Source of the DNA: Pseudomonas lundensis
GTDB lineage: Bacteria; Pseudomonadota; Gammaproteobacteria; Pseudomonadales; Pseudomonadaceae
Assembly: GCF_002269125.1 (NCBI RefSeq)
Contig: NZ_NQKI01000020.1
Span: 24,656-88,655 of the forward strand
Direction: 5' to 3'
DNA: 64,000 nt
Shown piece by piece: positions 27,250 through 36,690 of this stretch. A program made the translations under genes and the position numbers. Every line of letters starts with the position of its first letter. Positions within the stretch are counted from its first letter, which is position 1. The notes beneath the pieces are model-generated. The model searched no databases, was not told where the DNA came from, and saw nothing but the letters and a program-made list of their open reading frames with translations.

Positions 27250-28401
27250 ATGACCGCCGCCGTTACGCAAAAGCCCGTTGTTCCGGGACGCCTCGAGCAG
27301 ATGTCGACCCGCATGGCGTTCTTTATTGCCGGGTTCGGCGTGGCGGCCTGGGCGCCGTTGGTGCCCTATGCCAAAGCCCGGGCGGGGCTGGACGAGGCCA
27401 CCTTGGGCTTGCTGTTGTTATGTTTGGGGGCCGGTTCGATTCTGGCGATGCCCATCGCGGGCATGCTGGCGACCCGTTATGGCTGCCGCAACGTCACCAT
27501 CGCCGGTACGCTATTGATTTGTCTGGCACTGCCTCTACTGGCCACCGCCAGCACCGTCGCACTGCTGATTGCCACGCTGTTTGTGTTTGGGGCCGGTTTG
27601 GGGGTCGTGGATTCCACGGTCAACCTGCAAGCCGTGATCGTCGAACGCGCCAGCGGCCGCAATATGATGTCGGGCTTCCACGGCCTGTTCAGCGTGGGCG
27701 GGATTGCCGGTGCGGCGGGGGTCAGCGCCTTGCTGGCGCTGGGGCTTACACCGCTGTGGGCGATTGCCGTGGTGATTGTGCTGTTACTGGCTGCGCTGGC
27801 CAAAGCCGCACCGCACCTGCTGCCGTATGGCAGTGAAAGCAGTGGCCCGGCATTTGCCATCCCTCACGGCGTGGTGCTGTTCATCGGTGTGCTGTGCTTC
27901 ATCGTATTTTTGGCCGAAGGGGCCATGCTTGACTGGAGCGCCGTGTTCCTCAGCGCTGAAAAACACATCGGCGAAGCCTATGCGGGCTTGGGCTATGCCG
28001 CCTTCGCCGTGACCATGACCGCCGGGCGCTTGCTGGGCGACACCCTCGTCCGGCGGTTGGGCCCCACCCGGGTGATCGTGCTGGGAGGGGCGCTCGCGGC
28101 GTTGGGCCTGGCACTGGCTACCCTGGCACCGGGTTGGCAAGTGGCATTGCTCGGCTACGCGCTGGTAGGCGCGGGATGTTCCAACATTGTGCCGGTGCTG
28201 TACTCCGCCGTGGGCAAGCAAACCGTGATGCCTGAACACATCGCCGTACCGGCCATCACCACGCTGGGCTACGCCGGTATTCTCGCAGGCCCTGCGGCAA
28301 TCGGATTTGTCGCACACGCCAGCAGTTTGAGCGTGGCCTTCCTGATGATCGCCGCCCTGCTGCTGGTCGTGGCCATCAGCGGGCGGATCTTGCGGGTTTA
28401 A
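27250..28401 (+). CDS. MFS transporter (YbjJ-like)
   Basis: A 383-residue major facilitator superfamily protein with about 12 hydrophobic segments. It opens with RMAFFIAGFGVAAWAPLVPYAK and carries the loop 2-3 motif MLATRYGCRN, the TM5 region SGFHGLFSVGGIAGA, and the second-half motif GRLLGDTLVRRLGPTR. The SGFHGLFSVGG segment is typical of the YbjJ subfamily. Substrate is unknown. I prefer ATG 27250 (AAGG six bases upstream) to 27244. It follows uvrB by about 145 bases. Confidence 0.8.
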   Translation: MTAAVTQKPVVPGRLEQMSTRMAFFIAGFGVAAWAPLVPYAKARAGLDEATLGLLLLCLGAGSILAMPIAGMLATRYGCRNVTIAGTLLICLALPLLATASTVALLIATLFVFGAGLGVVDSTVNLQAVIVERASGRNMMSGFHGLFSVGGIAGAAGVSALLALGLTPLWAIAVVIVLLLAALAKAAPHLLPYGSESSGPAFAIPHGVVLFIGVLCFIVFLAEGAMLDWSAVFLSAEKHIGEAYAGLGYAAFAVTMTAGRLLGDTLVRRLGPTRVIVLGGALAALGLALATLAPGWQVALLGYALVGAGCSNIVPVLYSAVGKQTVMPEHIAVPAITTLGYAGILAGPAAIGFVAHASSLSVAFLMIAALLLVVAISGRILRV

Positions 28402-28413
28402 ACCTGGCTGCCC

Positions 28414-29733
28414 CTACCCTGGCACATTCGCCAACAGCCGTTGCTCCACCTGCACCCCCCGTGCAAAACCGAACACGCGTGCCGTGAGCACACCGACCAG
28501 CCCCATCATTGCGCAGAATCCCACGCAAACCCACGGGCTCCAGGGCATCAGCGCAATCAGCAACAGGGGCGTGGTACTGGCCCACAGGGCGTACGCGATG
28601 TTGTAGGTGAAGGAAATACCCGATACCCGAATCGGAGCAGGGAACAACCCCACCATCACCGACGGCACCACGCCGACGATGCCGCAGGTCAGGCCGGCAA
28701 ACGCATACGCCAGCCCCGGCATGGCCCATTGACCGACCAGACTGGCGTAAAGCAGGCCAATCCCCAGCGGCAGCAGCAGACTGTAAAGCACGATGCTGCG
28801 CCATACGCCGATGCGGTCCACCATCAACCCGGCCAGCACGCAGCCCAGGTTTAAACACACGATCCCCAGACTGCTCAACGCAAAGGTATGGCTGGCGTCC
28901 ATACCAAAGCGCTGTTGCATGACGGTGGGGGTTATCACCACAAACACCACCACCGCGCTGGTCAATACGCAGGTCAGTAACGCCGCAGGCAGCAAGGCAC
29001 TGCGATGGTCGCGCAACACGGTGCGCAGCGGGAACTGCGCCCTGCCCTCGTTGCGTTCGCGCAGGGCCAGAAAGACCGGGGTCTCGCTCAGCCAGCGGCG
29101 CAGCCATACACCGATCACCCCGAATACCCCGCCCAGCAGGAACGGAAACCGCCATGCGTAATCAAGGATTTCGGCGGGGGTGAGGAGCTGCGCCAGCAAC
29201 GTCGCCGTCAGGGCTCCCAGCAAATAGCCGAAGGTCAAGCCGGCCTGCAAAAAGCCCAGTGCATACCCGCGTCGCCCGGCCGGGGCGTGCTCGGCCACGA
29301 ACACCCAGGCGCTGGGCACCTCGCCCCCTACCGCTGCGCCTTGCAGGATGCGCAACGCCAGCAGAATCAAGGGGGCGAAGTAACCAATGTCGGCGTAAGT
29401 GGGCATAACCCCGATCAGCAGGCACGGCAGAGCCATCATTAAAATACTGAGGCTGAACACCCGTTTGCGGCCCAAATGGTCGGCAAAGTGCGCCATCAGA
29501 ATGCCGCCCAGCGGGCGTGCCAGGTAGCCGGTCACGAAAATGCCGAAGCTTTGCAGCAAGCGCAGCCATTCAGGCATGTCCGGCGGGAAAAACAGCTGGC
29601 TCAGGGTCAAGGCGAAAAAAACGAAAATGATGAAATCGTAGATTTCCAGCGCCCCGCCCAGGGCCGCCAGGCCGAGGGTTCGGTAGTCAGACCGGGAAAA
29701 ATGCACCGAAGAGGCTTGAGTATCAGCAGGCAT
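28414..29733 (-). CDS. MFS transporter, metabolite:proton symporter (MHS) type
   Basis: A 439-residue carrier with about 12 membrane segments. The front ALGGALEIYDFIIFVFFA, the loop ARPLGGILMAHFADHLGRKR and RILQGAAVGGEVPSAWVFV are MHS-family hallmarks (ProP/ShiA/KgtP-like). From the RGAAVGGE and Tyr-Asp in TM1 it is a proton symporter; the substrate is not readable. The start at 29733 is where family similarity begins. It follows the OMF gene of the efflux operon by 90 bases on the same strand and may be co-transcribed, although its role would be uptake. Confidence 0.8.
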   Translation of the reverse strand: MPADTQASSVHFSRSDYRTLGLAALGGALEIYDFIIFVFFALTLSQLFFPPDMPEWLRLLQSFGIFVTGYLARPLGGILMAHFADHLGRKRVFSLSILMMALPCLLIGVMPTYADIGYFAPLILLALRILQGAAVGGEVPSAWVFVAEHAPAGRRGYALGFLQAGLTFGYLLGALTATLLAQLLTPAEILDYAWRFPFLLGGVFGVIGVWLRRWLSETPVFLALRERNEGRAQFPLRTVLRDHRSALLPAALLTCVLTSAVVVFVVITPTVMQQRFGMDASHTFALSSLGIVCLNLGCVLAGLMVDRIGVWRSIVLYSLLLPLGIGLLYASLVGQWAMPGLAYAFAGLTCGIVGVVPSVMVGLFPAPIRVSGISFTYNIAYALWASTTPLLLIALMPWSPWVCVGFCAMMGLVGVLTARVFGFARGVQVEQRLLANVPG

Positions 29734-29823
29734 AAATACGCTCAATGTGAAAGGAACACGCCTAAGCAGACGCTGCGACCAAGGGCGCGAGCATAGCAAA
29801 TCTGCATCCTGGGTCTTCAACCT

Positions 29824-31272
29824 CTACTTGAGGCAGGGCTCACGCCTGCACTGACTCACCTCCCAGCCCCCACCCAGCGAGACATAGACGTCCACCAGCG
29901 CTAGCGACACCGCTGCCGTGCTCTGCACCCACGCCGCCTGATTGGCCAGCAGCGCGTTTTGCACCGTCATGACGTTGAGAAAATCCACCGTGCCCTGCGC
30001 GTACTGCTGATGCACGCTGTCGAGCGCCCGCTCGCTGTGACGCACCGCCTGCTGCAGGCTGTCCCGGCGTTGCTGGTTGGCCTGATAGGCCACCAGCGCA
30101 TCATCCACCTCATGCCAGGCCCGCAGCACGGTTTGCTGATAATGGACCCCCGCTTCCTGCTGACGACCTTCCTGCAATTGCAATGCGCCCTGCAAACGTG
30201 CGCCTTCAAACAACGGCACGCTCAAGCCCGGCCCGAGAGCAAAGCGGCGCGAGCCCCAACTGCCCAAATCCGACAACTGCAGGGCTTGAAACTCAAGGTT
30301 GCCGGACAACGTGATGCGCGGATAGAAGTCTGCTCGCGCCACGCCGATGGCGGCCGTTGCGGCGTGCAACCTCGCGTCGGCGCTGCGAATGTCCGGGCGG
30401 CGCTGGGCCAGTTCACTCGGCAAACCGATGGGCACATCCCCTCGGTACGCAGGCACGGGGGCAAGGGTCGCCAATTGCCGGTGCAACGCACGCGGCGCCT
30501 TACCCAGCAACAGGCTCAAGGCATTGATCAACTGAGCGCTGCTTTGCTGCAACGGCGCCAGTCGCGCTTGCATCTCCGCCACTTGCGAGGCAGCTTCAGA
30601 CACTTGCAGGTCCGTGGCCACGCCCTCCTGGACTTGCAAGCGCGTCAACTCCAGCGTGCGCTGTGCAATCTTCAGGTTTTGCTCCACCACCGTCAGCACC
30701 TGCTGGGTGCCGCGCAACTGGATGTACTGTTGCGCCGTTTGCCGCATGACCAGCAATTGCACGCCGTGGCGGTCTTCCTCCGCCATGCGCACCGTGGCGT
30801 CGGCCGCTTCCACGGAGCGCTTGACCCGCCCCCACACGTCAGCTTCCCAACTGAACCTAAGGCCACCATTCCACAGGCTGAACGCCTGTTTACCGCTGCG
30901 ACCCGACGGGTCGTTCAACCCGCGCTGACTATTGCGGCTGCGGCTGTAATCCAGCCCACCACTCACCGCCGGCAAGGTGTCGGCCGCGATCTGGCGACGT
31001 AGGGCACGACTTTGCTCAAGTCGGCTGGCGGCTTGTTGCAGATCGAGATTACTGAGAAGCGCCTCACGCACCAGGTCCGCCAGTTGCGCATCGCCAAAAC
31101 TGTCCCACCAACGCCAATCGACCTCACCTTCGACCGCCCGGCTATGACCGGTTTCACTGGCCGTGGGCGCCCAATGTGCGGGCAACGGTGAGGTCGGGGT
31201 GCGAAAGTCCGGGCCCATCACGCAACCGGTCAGGTTCAAGGCTACGGCGCAGGCCAATGCGTTGAGTTTCAT
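29824..31272 (-). CDS. Outer-membrane efflux lipoprotein (NodT/OprM family)
   Basis: TolC-like outer membrane factor that forms the exit duct of a tripartite pump. The 482-residue product begins with a lipoprotein signal (LNLTGCVMGPDF, acylated Cys near residue 17). It has the duplicated OMF domain: DARLHAATAAIGVARADFYPRITLSGN in the second half is the most conserved part. Long coiled-coil helices fill the middle. Its ATG overlaps the emrA-like stop by four bases, so it belongs to the same operon as the two genes upstream and probably works with them. Confidence 0.9.
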   Translation of the reverse strand: MKLNALACAVALNLTGCVMGPDFRTPTSPLPAHWAPTASETGHSRAVEGEVDWRWWDSFGDAQLADLVREALLSNLDLQQAASRLEQSRALRRQIAADTLPAVSGGLDYSRSRNSQRGLNDPSGRSGKQAFSLWNGGLRFSWEADVWGRVKRSVEAADATVRMAEEDRHGVQLLVMRQTAQQYIQLRGTQQVLTVVEQNLKIAQRTLELTRLQVQEGVATDLQVSEAASQVAEMQARLAPLQQSSAQLINALSLLLGKAPRALHRQLATLAPVPAYRGDVPIGLPSELAQRRPDIRSADARLHAATAAIGVARADFYPRITLSGNLEFQALQLSDLGSWGSRRFALGPGLSVPLFEGARLQGALQLQEGRQQEAGVHYQQTVLRAWHEVDDALVAYQANQQRRDSLQQAVRHSERALDSVHQQYAQGTVDFLNVMTVQNALLANQAAWVQSTAAVSLALVDVYVSLGGGWEVSQCRREPCLK

Positions 31273-32333
31273 CGCGCAATCACCCGTTCGGGTCGGGTCG
31301 AGGCGATGTCGATGGCCGCGTCCACCGACATGCCCAGACGCAGCTCGCTGGCCATAGGCTGACCTTGATCCAGGGTGATTTTTACCGGCACGCGTTGCAC
31401 CACTTTGGTGAAATTGCCAGTGGCGTTGTCCGGGGCGATGGCCGAAAACGTCACGCCCGTGGCCGGGGCAATGCTGTGAACCGTGCCGAGCAAGAGTTCT
31501 CCGGGGAAGGTATCGACCTTGATGCTGACCCGCTGGCCAGGCCGCATGTGGGTCAATTGATTTTCCAGAAAGTTGGCCACGACATAGGCCTGCGCCAAAG
31601 GCACCACGGCCATAATCGTGTCGCCGGGCTTTACGTAGGCCCCAAGTCGCAGGCTGCGGCGCCCGATCACGCCATCAAAGGGAGCGACCACGCGGGTGTG
31701 CGACAGGTCCAGCTCGGCGCGTGCCAGCAATGCTTGCGCATGTTGCACCGAGGCTTGAGCGGCGGTGTGCTCGGCAACCAGCACGCGGGTTTGCTGGCGG
31801 GCCGCTTCCAGCGCTGCCTTGTGCTGAGCCAATAATGCGCGGGCGGTTTGCGAGCGGTTTTTTGCCTGCTGCGAATTTTGCAGCGTCCCGGCGCCCTGGC
31901 CTGCCAGATGCTCGTAGCGCTTCAATTCATGGGCCGCAAACTCCACTTGCGCCAGGTCTGCGTCCACCGTGGCATTGGCCTGTTCGATCAACGAACGCTG
32001 GCGTTCCATCCTTGCCAGCGCATTCGCCTGTTGCGCCTGAGCCATGGCCACACTGGCCTTTGCCGCCTGTACCTCAGCCTCGTAGTCTTGCGGATCGATG
32101 CGCGCCAGTAACTGGCCCGCCTTGACCGGCTGGTTATCCTGCACCAGCACCGCCTCAATAAAGCCCGCTACCTTCGGCGCCACCAGGGTGAAATCGGCAC
32201 TGACAAACGCGTCATTGGTGCTTTGCACCGCGCTAGCGCCAAACACCAGCCGCCACAGGCCATACAACAGCACCACCGCCAGCAGTCCCAGCCCCGCCGC
32301 CACCCAAGGCGTGCGCCCGCGTGTTGTGTTCAT
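31269..32333 (-). CDS. emrA: HlyD/EmrA-family membrane fusion protein
   Basis: Periplasmic adaptor of a tripartite efflux pump, 354 residues. One N-terminal membrane anchor (WVAAGLGLLAVVLLYGLW), then a lipoyl half (DFTLVAPKVAGFIEAVLVQDNQPVKAGQLLARID), a coiled-coil hairpin (about 75-190), the second lipoyl half (DLSHTRVVAPFDGVIGRRSL) and a beta-barrel (VVANFLENQLTHMRPGQ). I chose ATG 32333, with GGAG eight bases upstream. It sits between the MFS pump gene and the OMF gene, overlapping the latter. Confidence 0.88.
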   Translation of the reverse strand: MNTTRGRTPWVAAGLGLLAVVLLYGLWRLVFGASAVQSTNDAFVSADFTLVAPKVAGFIEAVLVQDNQPVKAGQLLARIDPQDYEAEVQAAKASVAMAQAQQANALARMERQRSLIEQANATVDADLAQVEFAAHELKRYEHLAGQGAGTLQNSQQAKNRSQTARALLAQHKAALEAARQQTRVLVAEHTAAQASVQHAQALLARAELDLSHTRVVAPFDGVIGRRSLRLGAYVKPGDTIMAVVPLAQAYVVANFLENQLTHMRPGQRVSIKVDTFPGELLLGTVHSIAPATGVTFSAIAPDNATGNFTKVVQRVPVKITLDQGQPMASELRLGMSVDAAIDIASTRPERVIAR

Positions 32334-32352
32334 GTCATTACTCCGCACAGAT

Positions 32353-33891
32353 TCAGCCAGCAGCCCGTGGCGGATAGATCCGCGTCGGGCCGAAAGGGAT
32401 TAAAACAATCAGCAGCAGGGCCAGACCGGCCATGCACAGATAAAGGTCAGACGAGGTCAGCACTATCGCCTGCTGGTGAACACGGCGTGCCAGATCTGCG
32501 CCGTCGCTGACGAGTGGCCAATTGCCGATCCGGTCCACCAGCATCATCGAGTGAAAGTGTTCGCGGTTGAGGGTGATCACTTGCAGCAAACTGCCCGCGG
32601 CCATGGCCGCGAACCCTTTGACCGTGTTGAACCAGGCCGACGCAAACGGCCCGTCGGCCGGGTTCAGGCTGCCTGTGGCCAGCATCAGCAGCGGAATCAC
32701 CGCCATGGGCTGGGCAATGATTTGAATCGCTTGCAGCGCGTAGAAGTTGTCGCGGTTCCACGCTGAGGTCACTTGCGAGCCAATAACACAGGCCAGCGCC
32801 AACAAGGCCAATCCGATGGCCAGCACCCAGCGGCAATCCACCCAACGCACGTTGCACAGTGCGACCACCAACGGCAGTGCGATCAGCTGCGGCACCGCCA
32901 CCAGCAGCATCACCGGCGCGGTTTCCAAAGGCCGGTAGCCCTGAATCTGTGCCAGATAACTGGACGGGATCTTGATCAGCGCCAGTAGCACAAACAGCAC
33001 CCCACCCAAGGTGATCAGCGCGTGCGCAAGGTTACGGATCTTGAGCAACTGCAATTTGAAAAACGGCAACGGGTGCGACCATTCATTGATGAAAAACAGC
33101 ACCAGCAACCCCACCCCGCCGACGATGAACAGGCGGATCATCGGGGACGCAAACCAGTTCATGCGTTGACCCAGCTCCAACCCCAGCACCAGCATGATCA
33201 AACCCGGCAGGCCCAAGAGCAGGCCGCGCCAGTCAAATTGCTTGAAACGTTCAAGGCGTAGCGGGTCGTGCGGCAAGCCCCAGGCGACACAGGCCATGGC
33301 CAGCAGGCTTAACGGAATGATTTGCCAGAACGCCCATTGCCAACCTGCGTATTCCACCCACCAGGCTGACAGCGGTGTGCCAAAACTGGGGCCAAAGGTG
33401 GCGGTCAGCGCGTAACTGCCCAAGCCGTACAGGCGAATCCCCGGTGGCAAAAAACGCAGCGCCGCTGACATCAACATGGGCGGCAAGGCGCCCCCGGCAA
33501 AGCCTTGCAGGATGCGCAACAGCATTAGCACATCGACAGTGGGGGCGAACGGGCAGAGGATGCCCAGCAGCAAAAAGGCGCCAATCGCGCATAGCGTAAA
33601 ACGTCGCAGGGAGAACGTCGCAGCGCACCACGGCGCAAAGGCCATGGCGCTGATCGAGGTAGCTGAGTAAACCGCCAGCAGCCAGGTGCTTTCGTCATAG
33701 CCGATGCCCATCGCGCCGCGAATGTCTGGCATCGCCACCTTGATGACGTTTTCGTTGAAACCCGACACCAGCACGGCCAGCAGCACGCCGACCAGCCCGG
33801 TGAAAATCCGCAGGCCGAATGCCGCGTTGATGACCGGGGCCGGCACTGGCATACCCTGCACGCCGCGCGCACCGTTAGAACCGCCGCACAT
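32353..33891 (-). CDS. emrB: DHA2-family MFS efflux pump (EmrB-like)
   Basis: Inner-membrane drug:proton antiporter, 512 residues, with about 14 hydrophobic segments as in the DHA2 group. Seen: a first segment ending in NENVIKVAMPDIRGAMG (the NxxxxxALP-like block), YDESTWLLAVYSA, RILQGFAGGALPPMLMSAAL and GPSFGTPLSAWWVEYAGWQWAFW. Together with the downstream HlyD and OMF genes it should form an EmrAB-TolC type pump exporting a hydrophobic or aromatic compound. ATG 33891 has GGAG at good distance; ATG 33909 is the alternative. Confidence 0.88.
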   Translation of the reverse strand: MCGGSNGARGVQGMPVPAPVINAAFGLRIFTGLVGVLLAVLVSGFNENVIKVAMPDIRGAMGIGYDESTWLLAVYSATSISAMAFAPWCAATFSLRRFTLCAIGAFLLLGILCPFAPTVDVLMLLRILQGFAGGALPPMLMSAALRFLPPGIRLYGLGSYALTATFGPSFGTPLSAWWVEYAGWQWAFWQIIPLSLLAMACVAWGLPHDPLRLERFKQFDWRGLLLGLPGLIMLVLGLELGQRMNWFASPMIRLFIVGGVGLLVLFFINEWSHPLPFFKLQLLKIRNLAHALITLGGVLFVLLALIKIPSSYLAQIQGYRPLETAPVMLLVAVPQLIALPLVVALCNVRWVDCRWVLAIGLALLALACVIGSQVTSAWNRDNFYALQAIQIIAQPMAVIPLLMLATGSLNPADGPFASAWFNTVKGFAAMAAGSLLQVITLNREHFHSMMLVDRIGNWPLVSDGADLARRVHQQAIVLTSSDLYLCMAGLALLLIVLIPFGPTRIYPPRAAG

Positions 33892-34003
33892 GGCTGACTC
33901 CGTCGTCATTAAAGAGGACGAAAAGTGTAATCAGCAGCGACAGTTATAAAAATTGATATATCGGCACGCGTGGAATGCGCCAAACGCAATCCACAAATAC
34001 CCT

Positions 34004-34912
34004 TCAGGCCGTGGCGTTATCGCACAGGGTTTTCAGGGTCCGGCGCAGCCAACGGTGAGCGTGATCGTTGTCGAGTCGCGGGTGCCATGCCTGAGAAATT
34101 TCTTCCGGTTTTACAAGGATTGGCAGCTCAAAAGCGCGCAGTCTCAGCCCCAGGGGCTCCAAGGCTTTAAGCAACAACTGTGGCATCAGCGGCAGGATCA
34201 ATTCCGAGTCAGCCAAGGCAAAAATCGCGGAATAAAACGTCGGTGTGGTGAATAGCACCCTGCGCTCAAGGGCCATTTGCGCCAGCACCGCATCGATAGG
34301 CCCACGCGCTCGCCCCCGGCGCGAGACGCTGATGTGGTCGTAGGCGGCGAAACGCTGCGGCGTAATCGGCTGATCGAAAATCGGATGCCCTTCTCGGGCC
34401 AGCCCTACGAACGGGCAGGTAAACAAGTGCTGCACTTTGATGTCTGCACTTGAAGGAAGCGTGGACCCGATGGCCAGGTCAATGCGGCCCTCACTCAAAG
34501 CCTCATCGTCGGTGAAGCCTTCAGGTACCACCCGCAACGCGGCATTCGGCATTTCCAAGGCCATTTTCCGACGCAATGCCACGCCATACACACCGAAAAA
34601 TACATCTTTGGCCCGGATGCTGAAGGTGCGGTCCAACTGACTAAGGTCGCTGTCCTGCCCTTGGGTAAATACCCCGTGCGCCAGTTCAACCACACCGCGC
34701 ACCTGCTCGCGCAGTTCCAGTGCGCGGGGGGTGGGCACCAGCCCGCGCCCGGAACGCACCAAAATCGGATCATTCAGGGTCTCGCGGATGCGCGTCAGGG
34801 TGCGGCTCATTGCGGGCGCGCTGAGGTTCATGCGTCGGGCAGCGCCGACCACCGAGCCTTCTTCAAGCAATACGTTGAGGGCAACCAGTAAATTCATGTC
34901 AGGTATGTGCAT
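34004..34912 (-). CDS. LysR-family transcriptional regulator (likely controls the efflux operon)
   Basis: A 302-residue regulator of the LysR type. The winged helix is near residues 6-65 (NLLVALNVLLEEGSVVGAARRM and SAPAMSRTLTRIRETLNDPILVRSGRG), followed by a periplasmic-binding-like effector domain. The DPILVRSGRGLVPTPRAL wing groups it with NodD/PcpR-like LysR proteins that sense aromatic compounds. It lies 112 bases upstream of the efflux operon in the same orientation and is probably its regulator, although LysR genes are more often divergent. Start ATG 34912. Confidence 0.82.
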   Translation of the reverse strand: MHIPDMNLLVALNVLLEEGSVVGAARRMNLSAPAMSRTLTRIRETLNDPILVRSGRGLVPTPRALELREQVRGVVELAHGVFTQGQDSDLSQLDRTFSIRAKDVFFGVYGVALRRKMALEMPNAALRVVPEGFTDDEALSEGRIDLAIGSTLPSSADIKVQHLFTCPFVGLAREGHPIFDQPITPQRFAAYDHISVSRRGRARGPIDAVLAQMALERRVLFTTPTFYSAIFALADSELILPLMPQLLLKALEPLGLRLRAFELPILVKPEEISQAWHPRLDNDHAHRWLRRTLKTLCDNATA

Positions 34913-35059
34913 GGGCCAAAGGTTAGCGCCTAAGTGATGACGTGAACAGTTCCAGGCATTGCGCCGGCGCCATGCCCCCACCTGAAAAACGCACCATTGT
35001 TGCGCATAAGGTAAAACTGTTTCGCGCCTCCTTAGCTAGCTAACTAAGTGGCCCATTGA

Positions 35060-35150
35060 TACATTCTCGTCCGTCAGGTCAGTCCTGACGCTCTCTTTGG
35101 TTGAGATAGTTGGCCATTACCGGATCCCCATGATGGTAATGGCCCTTTTT
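35060..35150 (+). ncRNA. Candidate small RNA ending at an orphan terminator
   Basis: No plus-strand gene lies between 28.4 kb and 35.3 kb, yet a textbook plus-strand terminator ends at 35150. Upstream of it are a second stable hairpin, CGTCAGG (35072-35078) and CCTGACG (35084-35090), and a pyrimidine-rich unpaired stretch. This hairpin - single strand - terminator layout is that of a small regulatory RNA. The 5' end is a guess. Alternatively it is an early attenuator in the leader of the transporter gene at 35346. Confidence 0.35.
35112..35150 (+). terminator. Strong intrinsic terminator with no upstream gene
   Basis: Ten-bp perfect stem GGCCATTACC (35112-35121) and GGTAATGGCC (35135-35144), followed by CTTTTT. 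It lies between the minus-strand LysR gene and the plus-strand MFS gene, so it ends an unidentified plus-strand transcript. Confidence 0.8.
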
Positions 35151-35345
35151 ATGCCCCCTCGCTCAACCCGCACCTGCCTGCTTGTCTTTTCTGCCACTTT
35201 TGGCCTGCCTGTCTTCTCCTGCACGAAAGATAAACCGCCGATTGTGCGAATCGTCCCGCGATCGTAGAGTCCCTTTTGCACCTCACTAAAAGATGCCTGC
35301 CCACGCCCGTGTTCAGGCGCGTGATAACAAAAAAGGGCTTGAACG

Positions 35346-36686
35346 ATGACTCACCTTCCTGCGCAACACGCTGACCCCGATGATCAGGCTCTAGACGGGG
35401 CATATCGCAAAACCGCCTGGCGCGTCATGCCGCTGTTAATGGTCTGTTTTCTGGTGGCCTATCTGGACCGGGTCAACGTCGGCTTTGCCAAGCTGCAAAT
35501 GCTTGATGACTTGAAATTCAGCGAGGCCGTGTACGGGCTGGGTGCCGGGATATTTTTCATCGGCTACTTGATGTTTGAAGTGCCCAGTAACATCGCCCTG
35601 CACCGCTTCGGCGCACGACGCTGGATCGCTCGCATCATGGTGACCTGGGGCTTGTTGTCTGCCGCCATGATGTTTGTGCAAACACCGTGGAGCTTTTATG
35701 CGCTGCGCTTTCTGATCGGTGTGGCCGAAGCGGGGTTCTTTCCCGGCATCATTTTCTACCTCACCACCTGGTTTCCCGGTCACCGACGCGGGGTGATGGT
35801 GGCACTGTTCATCTCGGCCCTGCCGATTTCCAACCTGCTGGGGTCATTAATCTCCGGCTACATCATGCAAAACATGAACGGCGTGGCCGGTTATGCCGGC
35901 TGGCAATGGCTATTCGTTATCGAAGGCTTGCCTGCCGTGTTTTTGGGCATGGCTGTGTTCTGCCTGCTGCACGACCGCATTGCCGACGCCGGTTGGCTGA
36001 GCGATGACGAAAAGCACGCCATGCAAGCCGCCATCGACCGCGATAACCAGGGCAAACAGGGGCACTCGGTGCGTGAGGGCCTGCTTAACCCGAAAATCTG
36101 GTTGCTGGGGGCGGTGTATTTCTGCCTAGTGATGGGCCAATACATCATCAGCTTCTGGATGCCCACCATCATTCGTAACAGCGGCATCGAACAGCCGTGG
36201 GTCATCGGCATGTTGTCAGCCATACCGTTCGCCGCGGCGGCTGTGGCCATGGTGTGGGTGGGGCGCAGTTCTGACCGCCGTCATGAGTACCGCTGGCACG
36301 TGGCATTGTGCGCACTGGTCGGCGCGGCGGGTGTGCTGTTCGGCACCCTGTTCGGTGACAACCTGCTACTGGCCATGATCGGCCTGACCGTCGGCACCGC
36401 TGCGATGATCAGCAGCCTGCCCGTATTCTGGGGCATGCCGACGGCCGTGGTGGGCGGTGCCGCAGCCGCAGCAGGGATTGCACTGATTAACTCAATGGGC
36501 AATGTGGCGGGCTTCTTCGCCACCATTGTGGTGGGCTGGATCACGCAAATAACCGGCAGTACCCAGGCCGCCATGTACATGATGGCGGCGGTGCTGGTGC
36601 TGGGCGGTGCACTGGGGTTGTGCGTACCCAAAGCCAGATTGAACCTGCGCGGCCCGGCCCCTGTGGTCGCGGTGCAGCGCCCGTAA
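35346..36686 (+). CDS. MFS transporter, anion:cation symporter (ACS) family
   Basis: A 446-residue carrier with about 12 membrane segments. The features RVMPLLMVCFLVAYLDRVNVGFA in TM1, GIFFIGYLMFEVPSNI in TM2 and GVAEAGFFPGIIFYLTTWFP in TM4 are hallmarks of the ACS family, whose members import organic acids such as tartrate, phthalate, 4-hydroxyphenylacetate or hexuronates. The adjacent FAD-linked 2-hydroxyacid oxidase suggests a hydroxyacid substrate, but this is inference. Convergent with the LysR gene that follows (4 bases between stops). The start has AGGG upstream. Confidence 0.85.
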   Translation: MTHLPAQHADPDDQALDGAYRKTAWRVMPLLMVCFLVAYLDRVNVGFAKLQMLDDLKFSEAVYGLGAGIFFIGYLMFEVPSNIALHRFGARRWIARIMVTWGLLSAAMMFVQTPWSFYALRFLIGVAEAGFFPGIIFYLTTWFPGHRRGVMVALFISALPISNLLGSLISGYIMQNMNGVAGYAGWQWLFVIEGLPAVFLGMAVFCLLHDRIADAGWLSDDEKHAMQAAIDRDNQGKQGHSVREGLLNPKIWLLGAVYFCLVMGQYIISFWMPTIIRNSGIEQPWVIGMLSAIPFAAAAVAMVWVGRSSDRRHEYRWHVALCALVGAAGVLFGTLFGDNLLLAMIGLTVGTAAMISSLPVFWGMPTAVVGGAAAAAGIALINSMGNVAGFFATIVVGWITQITGSTQAAMYMMAAVLVLGGALGLCVPKARLNLRGPAPVVAVQRP

Positions 36687-36690
36687 CACC

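Noticed and set aside
35149..35403. 84-codon minus-strand frame
   Set aside because: Overlaps the start of the MFS gene on the other strand and has no ribosome binding site or domain.
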